DNA of 50,600 nucleotides from Plebeiibacterium sediminum (GTDB lineage Bacteria; Bacteroidota; Bacteroidia; Bacteroidales; Marinilabiliaceae): positions 1 through 50,600 of the forward strand of contig NZ_JAPDPJ010000047.1 in assembly GCF_026013605.1 (NCBI RefSeq), read 5' to 3'. Position numbers and translations under genes: made by a program. Within the stretch, counting starts at the first letter, position 1; each line of letters begins with the position of its first letter. Positions 44,759-50,600 of this stretch are shown here, in pieces. The notes under the pieces are model-generated. The model saw only the letters and a program-made list of their open reading frames with translations. It had not been told where the DNA came from and did no database searches.

Positions 44759-44868
44759 GCTCTTATTCTTTTTAGTAGATTTATTTACATGGTATCAAAC
44801 ATCCTAAAACATAGAGGTTAACAGAATATTTTGATACAGAAATGTAATTGCTAAGATATAATAAGAGC
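44759..44868. repeat. Long imperfect palindrome (110 bp)
   Basis: Outer arms GCTCTTATT (44759-44767) and AATAAGAGC (44860-44868), inner arms GTATCAAA (44792-44799) and TTTGATAC (44830-44837), with partly complementary DNA between them. This is a roughly 40-bp imperfect inverted repeat around a 30-nt loop, between the EamA and SDR genes. It may be a MITE-like relic or a long terminator-like RNA structure. Confidence 0.5.
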
Positions 44869-44893
44869 GGTTTTCAGGATAAAACTAATAAAA

Positions 44894-45790
44894 TCAACTT
44901 CCTAAAACAATAATTAATACACCAATCATAATACCAATCAGGGCAATTGCTTTTCGTTTTAGGTTGGTTTCTTTGAAGATCAAAGCTCCTAATGAAAAAG
45001 ATATGATTACACTGGTTCGTCGTAATACGGACAGGATGGTGATTAGGGAACCGGGATAGGTTAAGGCATAGAAATACGAAAAGTCTGCTATGCTTAAAAT
45101 AATTCCAATTACTGGTATCGACCATCGCCATTGAAAGGCTTCGCCTTTTTTTCGATTGGGATACCATAGAAAAAACAGAAATGGAAGAAAAACGAGTATC
45201 ATATAAATAGAAAACCAGGCTTGAATGGCCATTCTATCGAAATTGGCAATCAAATACTTATCATACAAAGTACTAAAGCTTCCGAAAAAGGTAGCCAGCA
45301 TAATAAAAAGCACCCACCTGTTTCGTTTCAGATTAATCCCTTCCTTGTTTCCTGCCAGCGAAAAATAGTAGAAAAACAAAATAACCACAACAATTCCAAT
45401 CCACTGCCAGATAGTATAGGTTTCGTGGTAAATAACCAAAGCTCCTATTAAAGTCCACACCGGACCAGTTGCTCTGATTGGTGTAATAATGGTGATGGGT
45501 AAATGCTTTAATGCAAAAAATGCAAACACCCACGAAACACCTACAATAAACGATTTTATAAATAGTAAAAAATGCGTTTTTAAGGCTATGGGCGCTACAT
45601 AAAATAAAGATTCTGGTGATAAATAATTCAGATAAGAGGCAATAATAAGCGGAACAAAAAGTAATGCTCCGGTAAGTGAGGCATAAAACAGCACCGGAAT
45701 AACCGCATTATTATTTAACGATAACTTTTTACTGATATCATAAATCCCCAATAAAAAGCAAGAAACCAAACCCAGAATTATCCACATCAT
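44894..45790 (-). CDS. EamA/DMT-family transporter
   Basis: A 298-residue inner-membrane protein with ten predicted helices in two EamA repeats (about 5-140 and 160-295). Typical features are the Pro/Arg loop ITPIRATGPVWTLIGALVIY in repeat one and the matching LRRTSVIISFSLGALIFKE in repeat two. DMT proteins export amino acids, nucleosides or drugs; the substrate here is unknown. Monocistronic, with about 245 bp to the next gene. Confidence 0.88.
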   Translation of the reverse strand: MMWIILGLVSCFLLGIYDISKKLSLNNNAVIPVLFYASLTGALLFVPLIIASYLNYLSPESLFYVAPIALKTHFLLFIKSFIVGVSWVFAFFALKHLPITIITPIRATGPVWTLIGALVIYHETYTIWQWIGIVVVILFFYYFSLAGNKEGINLKRNRWVLFIMLATFFGSFSTLYDKYLIANFDRMAIQAWFSIYMILVFLPFLFFLWYPNRKKGEAFQWRWSIPVIGIILSIADFSYFYALTYPGSLITILSVLRRTSVIISFSLGALIFKETNLKRKAIALIGIMIGVLIIVLGS

Positions 45791-45971
45791 TATATATTTT
45801 TAGTGCTGCAAAGATAAAAGTTTGATTGGTCTTTATAAAGGATTGGTAGGGTTTACACAGATTAAGAAACTAATAATAGATTATAAAGTTCACCAAAATA
45901 AGTATAGATTGAATAGAAAAAATTTACTGAATTTTACGTTTAACTTTGGAGAAATGTTTAGTTCAACAAAC

Positions 45972-46012
45972 CCTCTAATCTGTAGGGTATGCAAGCAACC
46001 CTACATTAGAGG
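45972..46012 (-). terminator. Bulged hairpin after the RES-domain gene
   Basis: CCTCTAAT-CT-GTAGGGT and ACCCTACATTAGAGG form a stem of about 15 bp with a 2-nt bulge, 24 bp after the RES stop on the minus strand. The following GGTTTGTT is only weakly T-rich. Confidence 0.5.
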
Positions 46013-46035
46013 CAAAGTGTTGGCAATAGTTTTTT

Positions 46036-47160
46036 TTATAAAGAACTCACTTCTTTTTCTTCTAAACACTTTTCTATATTACCAAAAGAAGTGTAGCTAT
46101 AATAAGTTTTTTGCCCTTTAACAAGTTCAATTTTTTCTAGTCGGTCAGGTAAATCCCCACCCATTATGATAGGTGCAGAATTCGGGTTTCTTAATATTTC
46201 TTCTAACTCAAGCGAGGACGGTTCAGATAAGCTAAATTTTTGTTGTAAATGAGAACAATAACCATCTTTTGATATTTCTCTAACGGGAAAAACATAATTA
46301 TATGCCTTCACTCCTTCTAGTCTTGAGTAATTAACTTTAGTAGAAGGAAATTTCACCCCGTCGATTTCATCTTTTTTACTTACATATTCTAATAATAATT
46401 GTGGGATAATGTATTCTGGTTTAAAACTTCCCTTTGTATTTAGTACCTTGACAGTACAGGCTAATATTAGAGGAAAAGTAACTAAATATCGGAGCAAATA
46501 AGTCACTCGATAATCTTCACTTATATGCTCTAATTCGACAAATAGGTCTTCAATTCTATGAATTTGGAGAACATTTAATTTTTCTTCATTAATTACTTTT
46601 GTAAACCATAAATCCCTTAATCTGTACCTATCAAACTCCTCCCAACACACATAAGTTGTATCTCCCAAGTAAAGAGCGGGAAAACCGGGGATACTATAAC
46701 GGTTGGTTGAAACTACATTCCTGTGTTTAAAATCTATATGAAATAAATCTTTTTTATTAAAATGAGTCCCATTACCAGAACGTGCTCTATAAAATGTAGT
46801 TCCCTTTTCAATAGTTGTAGTTATACCAATATCGCTGAATAATAATTTATCCAAAACATCAAAAAAACTACTTGATGCCTCAGATACTTTACCTTTAAAA
46901 TATAGTTCAACTGTATTTATTATTGCATTTGTTAAATCTTTAATTTTAGGTAATATTAAAGACTTAGTTCCTTCCTTAAATGGCACAATCGCATCTACTA
47001 TTTTGTCTAAATTAAAACTATAATAATCACGGTATTCATAAAGTAAGTTCGCTATATAATCCGGAAAATAACTATCTGATGCTTGTTTAGTAGGTATAGT
47101 GAAATACTTAATATTAATTGCTTGTAAAATTGAATCGTAAATATATTTAGGTGAATTCAT
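46036..47160 (-). CDS. RES-domain protein, without a recognisable antitoxin
   Basis: A 374-residue cytoplasmic protein. After about 115 residues of helical N-terminal sequence comes a RES domain (about 120-300): TFYRAR (122-127), NRYSIPGFPALYLGDTTYVC (153-172) and Glu174-Glu175. RES toxins of type II RES-Xre pairs degrade NAD+ using Arg, Tyr and Glu at such positions. No Xre/DUF2384 antitoxin is adjacent, and the protein is longer than typical RES toxins of about 150-230 residues. It belongs to the longer, unpaired group, whose function is not known. The flanking intergenic DNA is AT-rich with short repeats, which suits an accessory gene. Confidence 0.75.
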   Translation of the reverse strand: MNSPKYIYDSILQAINIKYFTIPTKQASDSYFPDYIANLLYEYRDYYSFNLDKIVDAIVPFKEGTKSLILPKIKDLTNAIINTVELYFKGKVSEASSSFFDVLDKLLFSDIGITTTIEKGTTFYRARSGNGTHFNKKDLFHIDFKHRNVVSTNRYSIPGFPALYLGDTTYVCWEEFDRYRLRDLWFTKVINEEKLNVLQIHRIEDLFVELEHISEDYRVTYLLRYLVTFPLILACTVKVLNTKGSFKPEYIIPQLLLEYVSKKDEIDGVKFPSTKVNYSRLEGVKAYNYVFPVREISKDGYCSHLQQKFSLSEPSSLELEEILRNPNSAPIIMGGDLPDRLEKIELVKGQKTYYSYTSFGNIEKCLEEKEVSSL

Positions 47161-47229
47161 TATCTATTTATTTCTACTGTAACTGCTTTTAAATTATTGC
47201 CAACTCATTTCTAAACGCAACCTAATTCA

Positions 47230-47357
47230 GTATCCGTCATATTAATGTTATTTACATACATAAATTGGCATTGTATCCGTCATTAAAACTGTATTAAATT
47301 ACGTTATTTGAAATAACCTCTATACTTACTCTGAAAATTTAGAAAAGTTACGTTATT
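47230..47357. repeat. Short direct repeats upstream of the RES gene
   Basis: GTATCCGTCAT occurs at 47230-47240 and 47273-47283, and TTACGTTATT at 47299-47308 and 47348-47357. They may be regulator sites for the RES gene promoter or decayed repeats. Nothing else is seen in the 268-bp gap. Confidence 0.35.
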
Positions 47358-47428
47358 GAATTATAATACTATTTAAACTGTTACGATAGAGCTTTAAGCT
47401 TAAAATTTGCACCGCATTATATACCAAT

Positions 47429-48091
47429 TTAATCAAATGCAAAATTTATTCTATAGTCATACTCAACTGTAACATTTTTACCATTCAATTTTCCTGGTTT
47501 CCATTTTGGGGAACTCTTAATAACCCGAATAGCTTCTTCATCTAATGATCTATCGGCTTTTCGGGTGACTTTTATATTACCAACTGAACCATCTTGCATA
47601 ATACAGAAGGTAAGATATACTCGTCCACAAACTCCATTTTCTTGTGCTACACGAGGAAAAACAACATTCTTTGAAACATATTCGTCAAATCCTTTCCAAC
47701 CTCCTTCAAATTCAGGCATTACATCTAATTCGTCATCAAAAATGTCTCCTTTAATTAATTCTCCTTTTTCATTGTAGCAATTAACCTCATTTCGGACTAC
47801 CCCATTTTTATAGTTCACTATATTAGATACATCTCCGTTTTGATTATAAAATACAAACTCACCATGCTTCACTTCGGGATCAAGAGTTTTATAAAAACCT
47901 TTCATTTGAATTTGACCATTTAAATAATAATCTGTTACAGCATATAGCAAGTCCTTTTTAATGATTCTGTAATACGATGCGTTACTGCTACTTGTTTCCT
48001 CCCAATGATTGTCGTAAAATATGGTATCCCTTGTTTGACTGTATGAGCAATAAGAATATAGTACTGCAATACATAAGAATAATATTTTCAT
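47429..48091 (-). CDS. Secreted MORN-like/TonB-C-domain protein
   Basis: A 220-residue exported protein (signal peptide to about Ser18). The first half has MORN-like repeats (YYLNGQIQMKGFYK, HGEFVFYNQNGDVSNIVNYK, VNCYNEKGELIKGDIF). The second half (about 125-220) is a TonB-C-like domain: MPEFEGGWKGFDEYVSKNV, GRVYLTFCIMQDGSVGNIKV, LDEEAIRVIKSSPKWKPGKL. There is no membrane anchor, so it is not a classical TonB. It lies 71 bp after the M48 gene on the same strand. Confidence 0.8.
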   Translation of the reverse strand: MKILFLCIAVLYSYCSYSQTRDTIFYDNHWEETSSSNASYYRIIKKDLLYAVTDYYLNGQIQMKGFYKTLDPEVKHGEFVFYNQNGDVSNIVNYKNGVVRNEVNCYNEKGELIKGDIFDDELDVMPEFEGGWKGFDEYVSKNVVFPRVAQENGVCGRVYLTFCIMQDGSVGNIKVTRKADRSLDEEAIRVIKSSPKWKPGKLNGKNVTVEYDYRINFAFD

Positions 48092-48162
48092 AATTGTTAT
48101 AGTTTAATAGATAATGCCTTCTGAAATTTTCTGTATTCCCCAATATTAGAGGATTATAAACG

Positions 48163-49026
48163 CTACAACTGTGGCATATATTTACTATGATCGCCGCTGC
48201 TAAACTCCTTTACTTTTTGTTCATGTATTACGGGTTGTGATTTTGTAGTGGTATGCATTGGAAACTTGGCTATTCTTTTAGTCAGGTTAGGATGTGTAGA
48301 TATTTTTTCGGCAAACCATACCCAAAAACCTCTATGGGTTTTTCCCTGTTCCACAAAATTTTTAACATCAACTCTACCATATAGCTTTTTACCCGAAGAA
48401 AGAAGTACCAATCCATTTACAACGCCATCAGGACTTAAAGATGCTCCTATATTATCGCAGGTATATTCACATGCTCTTGAATAAGCCTGGTTTAAAAACG
48501 GAATGATAAAAGATGGAAACAGAAATAATCGTTTCTGAAGGTGTTTTCTTTTTATATGACCTAGTTCGTGGCCAATGATAAATTCAACCGAAGCCAGGTT
48601 TTTCTCATAAGCCTCTTCTAATACATCAGAATAAATAACTATATAATTCCTGCCCATAAAACGTGTTGCAAAAGCATTTAACAACCCTCCTGCTTGTAAA
48701 AGAAATACATCAGGAATTCTTTTTAAACCTATTTTCTCACACTGCTCAACAACAATTTTATAAATATCGGGGAATTGACTTTGAGTAAGTTTAATAGAAT
48801 TACCTCGCAAATAACCCACTAATATTCCCATTCTGAATAAAAGAGCAAATACTATTAGTACTGCATATAAAACAATAATGGTTATTGTATGAGTGCTGAT
48901 TGGTATTGGTGATCCTTTAACAAATAATAGTATTAACGCAGCATAAGCCGCCATACTTACCAATAACTTAATACCAAAGTAAAATCCTTCTTTGGAGCTT
49001 ACCTTATAGTTTAATCTGTTGTTCAT
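48163..49026 (-). CDS. M48-family membrane metallopeptidase
   Basis: A 287-residue zinc peptidase. Two N-terminal membrane helices (about 17-37 and 47-72) anchor it; the catalytic domain has HELGH (153-157) and the third zinc ligand Glu187 in CEYTCD. It resembles the HtpX-like M48 group, which degrades damaged membrane or secreted proteins. C-terminal residues about 250-287 are polar and end HSKYMPQL. The gene starts 40 bp after the upstream small membrane protein, so the two may be co-transcribed. Confidence 0.87.
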   Translation of the reverse strand: MNNRLNYKVSSKEGFYFGIKLLVSMAAYAALILLFVKGSPIPISTHTITIIVLYAVLIVFALLFRMGILVGYLRGNSIKLTQSQFPDIYKIVVEQCEKIGLKRIPDVFLLQAGGLLNAFATRFMGRNYIVIYSDVLEEAYEKNLASVEFIIGHELGHIKRKHLQKRLFLFPSFIIPFLNQAYSRACEYTCDNIGASLSPDGVVNGLVLLSSGKKLYGRVDVKNFVEQGKTHRGFWVWFAEKISTHPNLTKRIAKFPMHTTTKSQPVIHEQKVKEFSSGDHSKYMPQL

Positions 49027-49066
49027 TTTATGTTTGATTTTTATTTTTCGGGTGTTTGATAAGGTT

Positions 49067-49723
49067 TTATTTATATTCTTCCCAGCTCTGTGTTTTAATC
49101 TGAGAATTACGTTCTTTCAGTTCCTCCAGATAACTTGCAACTCCCCCATCAGTTTGTTTATTAAACTCCATTGCTGCAGTTTTTGCTATTTCATTGGCTT
49201 CAAGAGCACCGGTATAATCACCCTCACAATAAAGAAACCAACTGTAATGATCCCAATTATCCATGTCATACATTAAGTTTCCGCAGGAATTATTCACTAA
49301 ATCTCTAATATTAAAGAAGTAATATATTTTATCTGTTGAAATATTGGTCAAGATAACTGAGCATACAAACAAGCAGATCATTGTTATAATTCCCCATAGA
49401 TTAGATGATCGATACGCTTTTACATGAATAAAACTTAGCAAGCCCAAACCAAAGCCTATAATTAAATATAACGAGATGCCAAAGAGAGGAATTGTAGTCC
49501 AATAAAAAAGGCGAGCCAGTATGTACATTAAAAAAAAGGAGCTGGATAGTAAAGCAAAACTTAATGCCTTTTTTTCTTTTATTCCTTTTATAAAAAAGAT
49601 GATGCTATAAATAAAGAATAATCCTGTTCCTAAAAAGATTATAATTGATGATGGATAATGTATCAACTTTAAAATTAGTCCTAAAAAAAACAGGACAATA
49701 GATGCGATCAGTAATTTCTTCAT
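49067..49723 (-). CDS. Small multi-helix membrane protein with GldL-like N-terminus
   Basis: A 218-residue protein with about four to five hydrophobic segments (about 5-22, 26-47, 55-75, 82-102, 110-128) and a soluble C-terminal tail of about 85 residues ending in a charged helix. The first helices (FFLGLILKLIHYPSSIIIFLGTG) resemble the FLGxxxKxxHxPG signature of GldL and many uncharacterised Bacteroidota proteins. It is not GldL, whose partners are absent. Possibly in an operon with the M48 peptidase. Function unknown. Confidence 0.65.
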   Translation of the reverse strand: MKKLLIASIVLFFLGLILKLIHYPSSIIIFLGTGLFFIYSIIFFIKGIKEKKALSFALLSSSFFLMYILARLFYWTTIPLFGISLYLIIGFGLGLLSFIHVKAYRSSNLWGIITMICLFVCSVILTNISTDKIYYFFNIRDLVNNSCGNLMYDMDNWDHYSWFLYCEGDYTGALEANEIAKTAAMEFNKQTDGGVASYLEELKERNSQIKTQSWEEYK

Positions 49724-50507
49724 TAATGGTTAGTTTTGCTTATTTCATTTTGTTTGCTCGATTTTGTGCCTTATAATATTAGAATATTCTGCTCTTATTA
49801 TTAGAAATCATGATCACTAACAGTAATTCATTAATCATATTTTCTTTCTCCAAAATTTATGTATTCTGCAGTATATATATTATCCACAAAGTATAATAGT
49901 ACTTCAAAATAAATTCTGATTTATTCATTATATCAATTTCAATTTGAAATACGTCACTTTGATTTCTTATTTACTTATTAGTTTATGGTCTTGTCCATAT
50001 ACATGAATAAAAATAAGGCTAATAGCTATTGTAAATAATTTTCTCATCATTCTATTCTAGATCTGTGTGTAGTTCTTATAACTGAAGGCAATATTGTTAA
50101 AACGCACATGAGTAATATATTCTTTATTTATTACACTTATAATTTCTTAAGACATCTTTATATTACGTTAGTTATAATTTAGAGTCTGAATATACTCCAT
50201 AAATAGTCAAATGTTTCATTATGTATTCAAAAAGTTATTTGTAATTGATAAAAACATAATTTTTTGGGTTAAAGGTTACAGGGTAGAAAGGAATAAAGGT
50301 AATGGAACATGCAGAATGGAACAGGGAAAAGGACATGTGTTTAATGATAACAAATTATTTTATAATTGACTTAAGTTTTTGGCTAGTGGACAGGTCATAG
50401 ATTCTGATTGAAAGATATTATTTGCTGATTAATTAAAATAATGAGGTGATTGGAAGGGTATTTTACATGATGGACTTTCTATATTCTCTGATTGAGTCAC
50501 TTTTTTT
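49724..50507. other. AT-rich non-coding stretch
   Basis: About 780 bp with no credible gene on either strand, and no tRNA, strong terminator or repeat family seen elsewhere in the window. It separates the membrane-protein gene from a probable insertion sequence. Confidence 0.5.
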
Positions 50508-50532
50508 GAGAGTGTTCAAAACTTTGTGTCAT
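50508..50532 (+). mobile_element. Probable left terminal inverted repeat of an insertion sequence
   Basis: GAGAGTGTTCAAAACTTTGT begins 55 bp before the start of a partial transposase-like frame. The spacing and the GAG...TTCAAAA...TGTGTC pattern resemble the ends of IS256-family elements as I recall them. The right end is outside the window, so this cannot be confirmed. Confidence 0.4.
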
Positions 50533-50562
50533 AATAGATTAAAAAGAAAATAACTTTGCCTC

Positions 50563-50600
50563 ATGACAAAAGAATTTGATTACAAAAAGTTTAAAGAAGC
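50563..50600 (+). CDS. Start of a probable IS256-family transposase (partial)
   Basis: ATG followed by codons for MTKEFDYKKFKE runs off the right edge. This opening resembles the N-terminus of IS256/mutator-type transposases in Bacteroidota (FDYxKFKEEAL...). Only 12 complete codons are visible, so the family call is tentative. A terminal-repeat-like sequence lies just upstream. Confidence 0.4.
   Translation, partial: MTKEFDYKKFKE

Noticed and set aside
49724-50507. Search for tRNA or small RNA genes in the long right-hand gap
   Set aside because: No cloverleaf, no CCA end and no strong hairpin with a T-tract could be seen.

Overview
The window is about 50.6 kb of AT-rich DNA (roughly 35% GC by eye) from a member of the Bacteroidota. 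The evidence is a SusC/SusD outer-membrane pair, many signal-peptide or lipoprotein glycosidases, a Bacteroidetes-type promoter (TTTG-N20-TAAATTTG) before susC, several outer-membrane proteins with C-terminal Phe, a GxxExxY protein and a short protein with a GldL-like N-terminus. The gene set fits Bacteroidales or Marinilabiliales, but the sequence alone does not fix the genus. No rRNA, tRNA or CRISPR array was seen.

Positions 1-24,530 are a large glycan-utilisation locus with two divergent arms around 16.65-16.84 kb. The leftward arm reads: ROK-family repressor (NagC/Mlc type), a NagB-PIG-L fusion, a ROK sugar kinase, GH20 hexosaminidase, two GH29 alpha-L-fucosidases, GH35 beta-galactosidase and a strong terminator, then SusC and SusD from their own promoter and terminator. 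The rightward arm reads: CutC-family protein, GH3 glycosidase, a third GH29, GH92 alpha-mannosidase and a sialidase-like beta-propeller, closed by a 16-bp-stem terminator. Together these would import and trim fucosylated, galactosylated, GlcNAc- and mannose-containing glycans (N-glycan or mucin/Lewis-like). GlcNAc would be sent to glycolysis by the ROK kinase and the NagB fusion. No separate nagA is present.

Positions 24.7-35.3 kb are mixed housekeeping and envelope genes: DUF2062 membrane protein, MFS transporter, Blc-type lipocalin, GNAT-nitrilase fusion, DUF3124 lipoprotein, a 50-residue Lys/Arg-rich protein, an outer-membrane beta-barrel, a 68-residue orphan, a U32 (RlhA-like) protein and a TonB-C-domain protein. 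A GH27 alpha-galactosidase with two tandem NPCBM-like domains follows at 35.5-37.8 kb, then a metallo-beta-lactamase-fold hydrolase.

At 38.98-39.98 kb a GxxExxY (PD-(D/E)XK-like) gene lies between copies of a palindromic repeat family, including a tandem array with a period near 178 bp. Next come a methyl-accepting chemotaxis protein, an MFS transporter, an SDR enzyme, an EamA transporter, an orphan RES-domain protein, a second TonB-C protein, an M48 metallopeptidase and a small membrane protein. The last 100 bases look like the left end of an insertion sequence with the first codons of a probable transposase.

The most unusual signals are: (1) the GxxExxY gene with its palindromic repeat array; (2) a leader element shared at nucleotide level by three unrelated genes (GH92, the 68-aa orphan, GH27), with a TGAAACRA motif scattered in intergenic DNA; (3) perfect hairpins inside the glycan operon; (4) CutC embedded in a glycan locus; and (5) the NagB-PIG-L fusion as a possible replacement for NagA.
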